The notes: a model not told the origin generated them from the letters alone. A stretch of 64,000 nt of DNA from Haliotis asinina (GCF_037392515.1 NC_090291.1:12270001-12334000); one strand, 5' to 3'. Positions 1-10,741 are shown, numbered from the stretch's first letter. Translations and numbers: made by a program.

Positions 1-365
1 TTTGTATTAGGGGGGCTTTTGTCCACAGGGGCTTTAGTCCTACAATCCAGGGGTCAAGCTGCCAGACACCCATTCAAAAACTATCTGTACCCAGCGATGC
101 CTAACTTCAAGAGACTTGTGACCTGAACTTTATACACAGGACCACACACCACATGTCTATGAAGACAACTAGATACCTATCTAACATGGCATTTGACATA
201 TTTTCAACATATTGCGCATTTATACTAAATACGGGAGAACATAAAACATGAACTGACGTGCAAAAGAAAGTACACACCCTATGTCACTAACCGTCAGCAT
301 TGATTAAGTCGACTCCGTAAGGTACGACATCTGTTTATTTGTGCACCAAAGGTTTGTGATTTGTA
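1..365. other. unassigned, non-coding
   Basis: AT-rich sequence with no long reading frame, tandem repeat or repeat family that I recognise. Confidence 0.5.
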
Positions 366-517
366 GTGGCGGTGGGGCAGCATTCGCTCGTCACGCCGTA
401 GATTCGGTTCGAATCCTAACATGGGTATAAAGTGTGAAGTTCATTTCTGGTGTCCTCTACCGTTATATTGCTTCAATTTTGCTTAAAGCGACATAGAATT
501 AAAGTCACTCACTCTGT
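366..517 (+). mobile_element. tRNA-derived SINE (SINE-A), internally deleted copy
   Basis: The copy carries the family hallmarks in order: GGTGGGGCAG head, the tRNA B box GGTTCGAATCC, a middle part containing TTTCTGGTGTCC, and the tail leading into CACTCACTC. About 14 bases around the A box are missing between the head and CATTCGCTCG, when compared with the copy at 3831. The loss should disable the internal pol III promoter. The family is judged tRNA-derived from the B box; the parent tRNA is not identified. Confidence 0.8.
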
Positions 518-858
518 AATTTCTAAGTCATAATACTTTCCAAATTTGTTTTTGCCTACCCCTCCTTTTCTACTGTACAACAATATATGTTGAATGCAAA
601 TGAACTCCATGTAACTTCACAACGGCAGCTAATTAGGTAATTACTCGAGGAGTGAATGTTCACGTGTGAAATTACATGCACATATTCTACGGTGAAGAAG
701 GTCAGATGAGTCACAGGGTCAAAGGATGATGACCAGCTCTCATTACCATAATGCAGGCAATAAATGTCAGTACCCCAATTAACCCAAGGCGACACGACTT
801 GCCTACAGCCTCGTGTCTCATAAACAACGATCTGATAACACAGATTAAAAATATATCG
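518..858. other. unassigned, non-coding
   Basis: Short overlapping reading frames exist on the minus strand (556-899), but they have no coding-like composition and no recognisable domain. Nothing else is seen. Confidence 0.4.
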
Positions 859-1097
859 ATCGGATTGGGCGATAAATCCACGTATGTAATTATCACCACT
901 TCTGACAGATTTTCAAATTAAAATCGTCATAGAAATTTAATTATGCAACCTTCAGGGAGCCATATCTTTAAGTCAAACCCATTACAATAAATCGGTTGGT
1001 TGGGAAGATAAATCCATGCATGTAATTATCATTACTTTTGACTCATTTTCAAATTCAACCTCTCAGGTTGTCATATCTGTGAGTCAAACAAACCCTC
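859..1097. repeat. imperfect tandem duplication, unit ~110-130 bp
   Basis: Two neighbouring segments (859-985 and 991-1097) share the same order of blocks: ATCGG followed by GATAAATCCA, then TGTAATTATCA, then ATTTTCAAATT, then CAACCT and CATATCT. The copies differ by substitutions and small deletions, so the duplication is old. No coding content. Confidence 0.6.
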
Positions 1098-1595
1098 CTT
1101 CGGTGAAGCATTGTGTCGGGAAACGCCCATTTAATCATCACCACAATAATCAATTCATATATTTGTTGTTGTTTTTTATTACACGTCGAAAACGTGGTTT
1201 TATCGAGATATGTCGAATCTACTGTTAATGGTGCAACATTATATGGGAATTAGTGACTTCAAGTGAGGACGAAACGATTGATGACAACATGTGTCTCCTA
1301 AGTGTGAGCTATAATGGAATTGCTTTTGTGTGAATCTGTGTTAATTATTAAATTAAATACTAGTTTATTATTGTGTCATGTGTTATAAATGGCAAGACTG
1401 CAGAGTACAGTATATTAAATACAAACGTCAGGCCTCAAGAGGCCGAGATAACACCTTAGGAAAGAATGTTCCCAATATCTAAAATACGCTGAAGAGTATG
1501 TAAGCATTGTTTACATGTATGCATAATTAGAAACATACATAAGTATATGCATAAATACTAACCTCGATACACACATACATAGATGCTATTATTGA

Positions 1596-1598
<3 letters not shown>
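1098..1598. other. unassigned, non-coding
   Basis: AT-rich sequence with no reading frame or repeat that I can support. Confidence 0.4.

Positions 1599-1681
<83 letters not shown>
1599..1681. repeat. compound microsatellite (TC)n(AC)n
   Basis: An uninterrupted CT run (about 1599-1628) passes directly into a CA run (about 1627-1681). The 68-codon minus-strand frame across it is the translation of the dinucleotide runs and is not a gene. Confidence 0.95.
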
Positions 1682-1778
1682 ACTCTAGTGGTGCTGGCAG
1701 TGAGGTGAAATGGTGTTTACTATAATATCTCACTCACACGACGACGTGCATGCGTGTGTATATGTATTTACATCTTTT

Positions 1779-1850
1779 GCTTGATAATGGTGTTAGAATC
1801 TACACCGAAACGTCGCAAGATTGCAAGAAAGAAGTCGTCTATCCATATAA
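1779..1850 (+). repeat. conserved hammerhead-like repeat motif, copy 1 of 3
   Basis: The segment starts GCTTGATAATGG, forms a possible GGTGT/ACACC stem, continues GAAACGTCGC and ends ATCCATAT. Copies 2 and 3 lie at 24361-24442 and 54021-54094 on the other strand. The order TGAnnA, stem, CGAAAC recalls a hammerhead ribozyme core, and such cores are known in the terminal repeats of Penelope-like elements. Family assignment is inference; no coding part of such an element is adjacent. Confidence 0.45.
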
Positions 1851-1878
1851 GTGAGTATATATGGCTGCTTGTACTAGC

Positions 1879-2115
1879 CTAGGCGTAAGTTAGTTTTACA
1901 TTGCTATCTCACTGAGGTAACATGTCGCACTTGCATGAACACCCCACTCAGACACATTATACTGACGTCGAGCTGACCATTCGCTGTTGTACACATTAAT
2001 GCCGAACGCCAGACAGGGACCAACAAGTATCATATTTTAACGTCTTTGGTATGGCGCGACCGGGGATCAAACCTGCGATCGAACACTCTAAAAACTACAC
2101 CCAGGAGGCTTGGTG
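1879..2115 (-). mobile_element. second tRNA-type SINE (SINE-C)
   Basis: Read on the minus strand, the 5' part has a B-box-like stretch (GGTTTGATCCCC) soon after CTGGGTGTAG. It is followed by a body containing CTGGCGTTCGGCATTAATG, GTCAGTATAATGTGTCTGAG and TGGGGTGTT, and ends with AAAACTAACTTACGCC. I recall this block order from SINEs of other molluscs. Its 3' end is unlike that of SINE-A and SINE-B. No target-site duplication was found. Confidence 0.6.
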
Positions 2116-3830
2116 AATTTTGAACTGGGAAATTTGACAGAAATTGTGTTCACCAAACCCTTACGTAAATAAACCGTACAACGTTGACCTAACAGACACA
2201 TATTTTGAATAAACATCGACTGTCAGCTTTACCGTCTCAATCTGTACTGAACACTTTTACTATAGTATGCATATCTGTTTGCATAAAAACACCTACAAGT
2301 CGTCAGACTTAGCTTTTGAAATTTATGATCCTATTAGATGTTTAAACCGTAATCCGTTTATTATAGGATAATGAAAGGTCTTCAGTGCTGCCGTGTGTAT
2401 TGGCAATTAACAGTGTTGTTATAAGCACAGCTGACATCAGTTATCACCGATCACGGCGTGTTGTGACAATGATTGACACCTTGGCCTCAACAACGCGACG
2501 CGAAATTGACAATTACCTTTCTGAAAGAGCAGCCACAGTAATGTTACGTAAACAGACGGGATTTACAAGAGTCTTGGCGTCTGATGTTGTGACGGTAATG
2601 TTGGCTTATGGGTATAAAAGATAAAATCAGGTTATTGTAGGTATCATTAACACTTGAAACGTGCAACTTGTTACAACGGAGATAAACCCAGAGGATCAAG
2701 CAGGTTTTAAACCGTTTCCCCAGACTTCACGCAAACAGACTGTCCGTGTAATCGACAAGTGTCATAAACAGGTACACTATATGCTGTTTACTTGATCTGA
2801 TTCAATGTTCTAATTTATCGATGGATACCGTACGATCGATAGAAAATTACTTAATATAACTGTGACTATGCTGGACTAAAATCGTAAAGGATATCTGTAA
2901 ATGTTCAGATTATGAATAATGATATCTTTATTCATTAACACATTGATAAAATATCGATCTTAAAATACCCTAATTTATTTTGTCCAATATATAATGATGC
3001 AAACTAACAGAAAACAAATCATTGAAGGGAATTGGAATGTAAAAGAAAAAAAGCACATTCATTAATGTGAAGTTCTTTCGAGCGCATGCTTGCTCGTCAT
3101 CAGATCTAAATATAACTGGAGATTCTTTGAATGGCGTATTCAAGGGAAAACATTGCAGATGCCAACTTCTTCATTCCTGGGAACAAGGTATTTTGGAGTA
3201 TTTTTCACAGCATATTTTTGGTGTTACGGAGTATTTTCTTACAGCGTATTTCTGTTGTTTCGTGGAATATTGTTCACAGAATGTTTTTGGTCGTGATTAT
3301 ATCTATATATATCTAGTTTTTGGTGTAAGTAGTATTAATAGATTCTAATTCACTTCAGTAATTACTTATTTGTAACAATATACGCTTTGAACATATTTCA
3401 TTACATTTGAATGACGATAAATACTAAGATGAGTTGGGCTGAAGAGCTACTATGTGGCTGGTTTGACCTCGCATGCGGTGCGACCTATATGTCTTAGTGG
3501 TAGAGGCAAATGTTTCGCACCTTCGTGACATTCACCGATTAGACGTAACATTACAAATGTTACGTTACATGTACCACACTGTTACGACAAATCACCGTTC
3601 ATGATCGATCATGAAGGTGAATATTGAGTAAGGTTACTGACGCCTCGAACCTGGAAGTTGCATAATACCAAATTAATTATCCTCTCAGAAAGAATTCTAA
3701 AAATCCACTGAGTAGACAAAAAGAGAAAAGTTTTATGAGTGAAAGCTGAATACAACTGAGTCTATACTACCAAAGGAAATCTAAAAGCTTATATATTTCA
3801 TTGCTCACATCTATTTCTATTTGTTAAGGA
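2116..3830. other. unassigned, non-coding; one perfect hairpin
   Basis: No exon or repeat family could be supported. A perfect 10-bp inverted repeat with a 3-base loop (ACGTAACATT at 3543-3552, its complement at 3556-3565) is present. Overlapping small frames at 3067-3348 share one AT-rich stretch and look fortuitous. Confidence 0.4.
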
Positions 3831-4061
3831 CGACGGAGCAGCCTAGTGGTTAAGGCGTTCATTTGTGACGCTAAAGACCCGGTTCTATTCCCCATATGGA
3901 CACAATGTGCGATGCTTATTTCTAGTGATATTGTAGGAATGTTGCTAAGAGCAGACTCACTCACTCACTCACTCACTCACTCACTCACTCACTCACTCAC
4001 TCACTCACTCACTCACTCACTCACTCACTCACTCACTCACTCACTCACTCACTCACTCACT
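3831..4061 (+). mobile_element. SINE-A with expanded (ACTC)n tail
   Basis: This is the most complete SINE-A head in the window: CGACGGAGCAGCCTAGTGG (A-box region), then GGTTCTATTCCCC (B-box region), a diverged middle, and the tail. The tail from about 3955 to 4061 is an unbroken run of roughly 27 ACTC repeats, grown far beyond the few repeats at the end of other copies. The 75-codon frame here is only SINE plus repeat. Confidence 0.88.
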
Positions 4062-4199
4062 GTCACGTGGTAACATGCAGATGTGAAACGTGATTCACGA
4101 ATGTGCCAGATCTCGCATCTCGCCCCAATTGCTCATATTAATCACGTTAAGGTGAACTAACATGAGTTCTCATCTGCGATAAGATGGAATTAGCTGTCA

Positions 4200-4360
4200 T
4201 GACACCGTCGCTCTATAAGCATCATCACAGGAGGAAGCGAAGCCCTGTCGCGACACCGGAAAACGTGCTGTTGTCACCACGGCAACCACCTGCGTCAGTC
4301 CAATCCCGCGTCGACCCACGCGGCGTGGCTATATTTAGATCCCGGACACTGGGTTTACCG
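4200..4360 (+). promoter_or_regulatory. candidate core promoter of the gene at 6215-7096
   Basis: A CpG-rich island in AT-rich surroundings contains a TATA-like element (TATATTTAG, from 4330). About 190 bp downstream is a strong splice donor (AAAG|GTACGT at 4518/4519), and the next good acceptor on this strand opens the coding exon at 6215. An 83-codon frame (4184-4435) with a basic stretch and a hydrophobic end overlaps this block. I prefer the promoter reading because the TATA-like box falls inside that frame. Confidence 0.35.
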
Positions 4361-4518
4361 CAAAGGTTTATTTATCACTGGCTCACGTGCGTCACACTGT
4401 TAGCTCTGACGCTCTGCTACACCCAAATTTCCTAACTTCAGTTAGCGAGTATTGGTCTGAAAAGACGTTGACCCGCGGTCTCTCGGATAATGTAATTTTG
4501 GACTTATGATACAGAAAG
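4360..4518 (+). other. putative non-coding first exon (5' UTR)
   Basis: The segment lies between the TATA-like box and the consensus donor GTACGT at 4519. Joined to the acceptor at 6214/6215 it gives a leader whose last ATG (4506) opens a 13-codon upstream frame overlapping the main start in another frame. The start point is a guess of ~30 bp below the TATA-like box. Transcript evidence would settle it. Confidence 0.3.
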
Positions 4519-6214
4519 GTACGTTTTAATTATTCTATTATAGCAATGGCGGGTCCTTGAACACTGGTCGTATTGAAATGAATGTAGACGATACTTCGTT
4601 ACATTCAAAATATTACTATGAACAGTATGTTTACATTTTTAAAATGAAATAAGTCGACCTGTGGATATTGTTTTCTGAATCCGTAGAAAGAGTGAATGAT
4701 ATTAATAGTTCATTATATTCTGAATATTTCCACAAGCTGTATATGTTTAGCATATTTCTAAACAACGATATTTCTATCTGAGTATATTTCTTCTGAATCC
4801 ATATATTTGTAGGAATTGTGATTTCAAGAGAACTGTTCACGTCACGCACAATAGCAATTCCATGTGATGCTTCGTTTCGAAAATGCCGGTCACGTAGCTC
4901 TGTTGGGGACAAAGGCGGGGTGGCTGAATGTTCTGCCATACAATAGTACTAGCCTAAGGGTAACTTCTGTCGTAACAAAATTTCAACTGTGGGATTAATG
5001 TGACCCTGTTTCTTTAGCCTGTGCAGACGGACAATTAACAGCGAAATACTTGTCAGCAAAATGTTGATTCTAATCACCTTGTGTCAACTCCGTTCGACAT
5101 GTATTTTATAACGCCTAATACCCCCACCTCGTCATAACAAAGGACATGTCTCAAGTAGAAAAGCCCATATCTATTAATAAACACAACGAACCAACGAAAC
5201 GAAACTATCGGGATGTTTACTTGCTCGTCAAACATGCATGAAAAACAGGTTATTTTCAGTCCTGCTCATTATAACAAACAACACTTACACAAGCGAACCA
5301 TTGGCTGATTAATTCGCCGAGAGAGACGTGGAAAACACCTGATCCCATATGGTCTGTTAGCAGGATAGACGTGTCTAAGTTGAAATTACATGGTACATTT
5401 TCTCCCACAGCATTGTTATTTTAAACAAAGGTAGTCTTAGTGCCCGTTTTGGTATTTTAGTGATTTTTACGTTCTTATTCAATGTTTAGTGCTTCATCAG
5501 ATACCTGTTGCCACATTGTTACCACTGGTATTCTAAAAAATATATTTTTATCACCGCCCTATCTATAATATCTTAAATTATTATTTTAATTATTGAAGAA
5601 TGCTCAATGTGAAATAATGTAGTGTTGTGTGAGTGGTGATGTGGTGATGTATCCGTATGCTTGTATTTGCTGTATTGTTTTTATGTGTGTTTTATGTATT
5701 TTGTGTATTTTATTATATAGTACTAAATCGTGCGCATACATTTTGGGAATCAACGGATACTAATGTTGTTAGAAACTGGCCATTAGGCAAACTGTTTCAG
5801 AATAATCTATTTCCCCTCCCCCTCCCCCACTGTATAATATAATGTAAATTTGTCATATGCATTATATACCGGGTGAGTTTGGTTGTACTCCTTTCAGATC
5901 GATATAACGATTGTGTGTGGTGTTTCCATAGAGATTCCCGTATCGCTGCGAAGTAATTTATAACTCTACCATGAACTGGATGGGTGTATGCAAATGTAAC
6001 AAAGAATGAAAATGAAAAAAAATGAAAAAAAACTTTGTAGAAAGCAGATAAAGTCAGTTAGGAAAGGCGTGAAAGTCAGTGACAGTAATATATGTATTAT
6101 ATATTATAAATATACGAATACATGATACGCTTGGTATTATTTGTTCCGTCACAGTGTATATAATCTCGGAATTCCACTACTGCTGTGACCTAATCACCTT
6201 AATCTTCTTTTCAG
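4519..6214 (+). other. putative first intron / unassigned
   Basis: The stretch runs from GTACGT to a pyrimidine-rich acceptor CTTCTTTTCAG, as expected of an intron if the first exon is right. It is AT-rich with no recognisable repeat family. A 102-codon minus-strand frame (4631-4939) has no recognisable domain and is not called. Confidence 0.35.
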
Positions 6215-7096
6215 ATGTCTTCCACCGCCTTGATCGATATTGACATCAGCAGTGAAATGGCCGCGCCCCCTGCGTGGACACCTGGGAGATTCCTCACCAA
6301 CGGAGATGCCACGGTAATTGACGTGAACTCTCCTGTGTACGACCCGGTCAGGGGTCAAAGATCAAATATATTTGGAGGCATGGGACACACATCTCAAGAC
6401 TTGTCATACATGGTACGTATATCTTATCTATGATATATATGCCATGCGCGTATTGCTAATGTGTGGGTTATCTTGATTACGTGGAGTTACTGGTCATGTT
6501 ACTATATTGATTCACTAGCATACGACATGACTATAGCACGTATACTGTATGAGGTATTTCTACTTGAAAACCTGGATATCCACCGGATAGCCCCACGCAC
6601 ATTGTTCATGGTGTGTCATGGACATTCTCACGTAATGTTACGTCACCAGTATTGAGGTCATTGTGACTAGCACGAGAGTGAATAATGCAAGAAGTAATTA
6701 AACGGCCTAGTTAAAGGACGATCAGCTTTAGGAATGACCCGTTTGCTGTCAGTTTACTAATTCTTCGAGATCAACGAATGACGTATGCCCATGATGTTTC
6801 TAGAAACATTATTTTCTCGATAGATTTGGATTTTACATGTACTGAAAACAATTATACTGGGTCGATCTGCCTTGCACCACCAGTTTGTCACTGACAGCTA
6901 GGGATCTGAGTCAACTGTATAAGACCATACTCACTTGTTCTGTCATGATTTCACCGCCTGTCAATTATTTTCCTTTCAGTCGCAACAGGGATTACACAAG
7001 TGCTCATCTCTGCCCCGGGGAACAACCTACCTCATCCTGGCATGTTGTGTCGTGGCGTCTCTAAGCCTGGGGCTACTGGCTTACATCCATCTCTAG
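6215..7096 (+). CDS. small single-pass membrane protein, unknown family (two coding exons)
   Basis: Exon a (6215-6412, 66 codons) starts with ATG directly after the acceptor CTTCTTTTCAG and ends at ATG|GTACGT. Exon b (6980-7096) follows the acceptor TTTTCCTTTCAG in the same phase and ends at TAG. Together they encode about 104 residues. The N-terminal part is polar and begins MSSTALIDIDISSEM; residues ~20-60 include PPAWTPGRFL and VNSPVYDPVRG. After RG comes a hydrophobic helix, roughly residues 82-104 (TTYLILACCVVASLSLGLLA), followed by only YIHL. There is no signal peptide. The layout fits a tail-anchored or single-pass type II protein, cytosolic N-terminus inferred. Phase-matched splice sites, third-base GC rise and the poly(A) signal downstream support it. 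Because the ATG sits exactly at the exon edge, an upstream coding exon cannot be ruled out. I recognise no family. Confidence 0.6.
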
Positions 7097-7525
7097 CACT
7101 TAACATGGAATACTCGTTCCAACAATGGTGACGAAAGTCACGCAGCAAATTCGCCAAGGAACATAACCGCGCCCGCCCCCATCCCCCCGTGACGAGAAGA
7201 GACGAGAACTGTCTCCCCGAACCCAGTGCAATACTTGAAACACTATAAATGGCATGGGAAAGCATAGCATAATGTGTTGTAACCATGGTAACCCCATATA
7301 ATAACAAAACAAAACTGTTCCTGTTATTTATTGCGACGCACTTCGTAATTTTAGTAAGTAGGAGTCTTATTTAAGATAAATGCATGCGCATGTCTACCCA
7401 CTGTTGACTGATCTCGAAGGTGCTATGTTATAGAACCGTCAATCTCATCATTGCATATTTAATTGAATACATTGCCAGAAGAGATATATATACTTGTTAA
7501 TAAATATTTGTTGTTTCATAAACAG
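7097..7525 (+). other. putative 3' UTR of the small membrane protein gene
   Basis: The sequence runs from the TAG at 7094-7096 to the predicted cleavage site about 15-20 bp after the AATAAA at 7499. It contains no SINE or tandem repeat. Two overlapping minus-strand frames (7032-7312) start in it but have no recognisable domain. Confidence 0.45.
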
Positions 7526-7545
7526 TTTGTGTGTTTGTGCCTTTG
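7499..7545 (+). terminator. poly(A) signal AATAAA with GT-rich downstream element
   Basis: AATAAA at 7499-7504 is followed within ~25 bp by GTTTGTGTGTTTGTGCC, the usual layout of a metazoan cleavage/polyadenylation site. It lies ~400 bp after the stop codon at 7096. Confidence 0.55.
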
Positions 7546-7699
7546 ATCGTCGAGAATAGATTTGTCGTGATTCGTAAATCTCACTAGACAGGTGCGTGGT
7601 AATCCAATCATTGTTTACATTTGTTTACGTAAATCTCACCGTTAGAACAATAGGTTAGACCAGTTTTACCACGTCGGAGCTACTCACTATCCGGCTCAT

Positions 7700-8235
7700 A
7701 ATAAAGACCAGCAACCAAGATAGACCAGAGCAATCCCACAGATAGACCAATCTCATCGTCAGTCTCTCCGGCAGATCAGTCTCACCGTCAGACTAGCAAC
7801 CAAACCCGAGCAATCTCACAGATAGAGCAATCTCAACGTCAGTCTCTCTGGCAGACCAGTCTCACCGTCAGACTAGCAACCAAGGCCGAGCAGTCTCACA
7901 GATAGACCAGTTTCATCGTCAGTCTCTCTTGCAGACCAGTCTCACCGTCAGACTAGCAACCAAGGCCGAGCAGTCTCACAGCTAGACCAGTTTCATCGTC
8001 AGTCTCTCTGGCAGACCGGTCTTCCTTCAGACTGGCAACCGGGTCTGAGCAATCTCACAATTTCAAGACCAATATCATCGTCACACGAATCGCTGTGACA
8101 GAGCAATCCCGCACACAGACCGATCTCATACTCAGTGTAGTCTCCCTGGCACACCAATCTCACACACAGACCAATCTCACCGTCATACTAGTCTCCATGG
8201 CAGAGCAATCTCACAGACCACACAAGACTCAGTCA
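7700..8235. repeat. 80-bp minisatellite, ~6 degenerate copies
   Basis: The phrase GATAGACCAG or a close variant recurs at 7741, 7821, 7901 and 7981, exactly 80 bp apart. Each unit also holds CAGTCTCTCTGGCAGACC, CTCACCGTCAGACTAGCAAC and GAGCAGTCTCACA. Flanking copies decay into partial units up to about 8235. The unit itself appears built from shorter repeats of the type AGACCAGTCTCA. Confidence 0.85.
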
Positions 8236-8928
8236 GACAAGGGGAAATATGTTAGTCCAGGGCTCACTGTCATAACTGACTTGGGCAGTCCTTAGACCAG
8301 GTATGCCTAACTTCACCCACTCTTTCAAGAACAGGTTAATCGCCACGCAAGACACAAACATAAATCTAGGTCGTAACTAACCATCAAACCATTTTGTTTA
8401 ACTGATCCAACAGTGATCCAAGCTTGAAACGTTAGGAGTAGGATGTGGTTGCTGCGATGCAGTCTTTGTGCTTTGTTACGATGACCGTAACTGGTATGCC
8501 ACAACACAGACATACCGCATAGGTAAAACATAGTTGTGGCACAAACACGAGGCTCTCGCTAAGATTGGTATGACGGTAAGACGAAACTGCCTGATATAAG
8601 TGTGACGGAAGGCGAGGCACTCACTGGTCTGGTCTGACTACAGCAAGGATAGGTCACTCTCAACCATTTGTACTAATTAATGTGGGCCTCGTCATGCACT
8701 CTGGGCTGAAGGAAGGCAATGCCAGGAATACGAGATGTGATTCTCATCAAATTCATCGACATCGAACGACCAATTTTTGCTTTCATGTTTAGTCACCGTC
8801 AGAAAACTAGTACTGTTGCGTTAGATTACACCGTCAATATATAATCACGTTCCATGCTGTTATGGTCAGTGGTTCAAATTGAACACACGTGTTTATTGTC
8901 AGACTCAACGACCCGCATGATTGCATGA
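8236..8928. other. unassigned, non-coding
   Basis: No exon, transposon end or repeat family is seen here. Confidence 0.4.
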
Positions 8929-9251
8929 CATGCCTTTTGTGCAACATATGTCATATTTGGGATTTCACTTTCTTAGTAAAGTACAAATTCTAGTACTTTT
9001 TTTTCGGTTGAGTCCCATCCGGGATTCGAACCCGCACTCCAAGTCGCGGTGGCTGAGCGGGCTAGGCGGCTGACTTTGTGTGCTGGCGATTAGGTGCCTG
9101 ACTCTGAGGGTGCGGGTTCGAATCCCGGATGGGACTCAACCGAAAAAAAAGTACTAGAATTTGTACTTTACTAAGAAAGTGAAATCCCAAATATGACATA
9201 TGTTGCATTTGACCACTTTCTAAATGGCATCGTGTAATCATGCCTTTTGTG
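8929..9251. mobile_element. snap-back element: 98-bp perfect palindrome arms with tRNA-like promoter boxes
   Basis: Bases 8940-9037 are the exact reverse complement of 9110-9207, with a 72-base centre. The centre holds an A-box-like TGGCTGAGCGGG (9050-9061). The right arm holds a perfect B box GGTTCGAATCC (9115-9125), and the left arm therefore carries the same B box on the minus strand. The element sits between 13-bp direct repeats CATGCCTTTTGTG (8929-8941 and 9239-9251), which look like a target-site duplication. The left-arm outer half recurs alone at 28409-28457. The tRNA-like part does not fold into a canonical acceptor stem, so this is a tRNA-derived element, not a tRNA gene. Confidence 0.75.
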
Positions 9252-9924
9252 GATCACAATCATTGGGTTGTCTGGTCCTGACTCATACAGCATATACCAC
9301 TGGTACGTGGTTATAAATTAGTTGACGTTGACCAGTCGGCAGCTTGATAACTGATAATTTGTTGGACCCCTGCCCTGCCCCACAACGAAACATGTGACAT
9401 AAATGGTCTCAGTTTAGGCATGTGACTTTGTTTAAAACTGTCTTGTTCACCCACCAGAAGAAGGGTACCCGGTGGCATTGGTCATATCAATTTTAACTTT
9501 CTACCGCTTCACAGGCAGCTTAGCACTTTCAGGACAAAATACCCATTATGCTGTAAGCACTTAGACAGGAATTCTATGTGGCGTAAAGTCCTGGCCTTGT
9601 CATATAGCGGTGATACCGTTTTGAATTGTATACTTACTTATGAACAACGTTCAGTGTCATGCTTTCTTATCTATGGCAGGTGTCATGGTCGATCATGAAA
9701 TCTGATGGAGGCTGCCGGACCATGCCCATCACAGTCAAGGAGAGTTATGGGTGGCCAAACGTTAAGATGGTAGAAGACCTGATGGTAAGATGGTAGATGG
9801 ACCTGGCAATCTAAGAGGATGCCGTTCCTTGTTCTCTCCATATTGCTATGACCACTGCGCAGCTCTGAAAAAGCACATTAATAGTCTCCTGTCATAGTAG
9901 TTCTGGATTAATCCTGAGGGCAGT
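9252..9924. other. unassigned, non-coding
   Basis: Nothing recognised. Short local duplications (GATGGTAAGATGGTAGA near 9780) are the only structure seen. Confidence 0.4.
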
Positions 9925-10005
9925 GCACTCACTCACTCACTCACTCACTCACTCACTCACTCACTCACTCACTCACTCACTCACTCACTCACTCACTCAC
10001 TCACT
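9925..10005. repeat. (ACTC)n microsatellite without a visible SINE body
   Basis: About 20 perfect ACTC repeats. The same motif ends SINE-A and SINE-B, but the 150 bp before it show no SINE body. It is probably a SINE tail that outlived, or lost, its source. Confidence 0.9.
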
Positions 10006-10335
10006 AATGTTACAGTTGGTCCCATGCGATCTAAAATACGAAAATACGAGAGGTGACCTAATACTACGGAATATTGCTCACCAAGGTGGTAATAAAGAAT
10101 GTTAATGAAACGATCGGTGAGACTTTCAGCATAAAAACATTCTGTTGCTAATCGATTCACTTTTCCACCGTTCGATTCTTTCGTTGTAGAACAATGTATT
10201 AAAATAGAACCTAAATGTGTCAAAAAGGGGTAAAAAAATAGCCACTCACTAGTATTCACGTTCCTTAACTAGTGAGTGCCGAATAAAGAACTAAATTGTT
10301 CATAATGTGTACTCCATGTTCCATTAAGCGACGCG

Positions 10336-10591
10336 AACCGTGAAGATCCAGGATAGAATAGGCCTTTAGCAACCCATGCTTGTGACTCTGCTTGTCGTAA
10401 GAGGCGATTAACGGGATCGGGTGGTCAGGCTCGCTGATTTGGTTGACACACGTCATCGGTTCACAAATGCACAGATCGATGTTCATGTTGTTGATCACTG
10501 GATTGTCTGGTACAGACTCGATTATTTCCAGACCGGCGCCATATAGCTGGAGTACTGCTGACTGCGGCATAAAAACTAAACTCACTCACCC
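10336..10591 (+). mobile_element. SINE-B, near full length
   Basis: The copy begins ACCGTGAAGATCC and ends ACTAAACTCACTCACC. Compared with the full copy at 17978, it lacks ~17 bp in the head between GCTTG and CTTGTCGTAAG. The rest of the body (GGGATCGGGTGGTCAGGCTC, GATCACTGGATTGTCTGG, AGACTCGATTATTT) is well kept. Confidence 0.85.
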
Positions 10592-10741
10592 ATTCAGTCA
10601 TCGTCACGCAGTTCAGGGAGCATTTTATTGCCGCTTGCATCAGTTTATCCCGGGGACGTGAACTGTGGCTCTAGCTTGAACAGAGTTACTGCCCTTGTAC
10701 CAGGCTATCTGCAGTTAGACACGTGGATGTTTCATTGTTTA

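Noticed and set aside
1627..1681. Cysteine/valine-rich minus-strand peptide
   Set aside because: Pure translation of a CA dinucleotide run.
4184..4435. 83-codon frame with a hydrophobic C-terminus
   Set aside because: A TATA-like box lies inside it and it has no splice or family support; the block is read as a promoter and leader region.
9048..9137. tRNA-Leu/Ser-like gene
   Set aside because: A and B boxes are good but the acceptor stem does not pair and the anticodon arm is not canonical; better read as part of the snap-back element.
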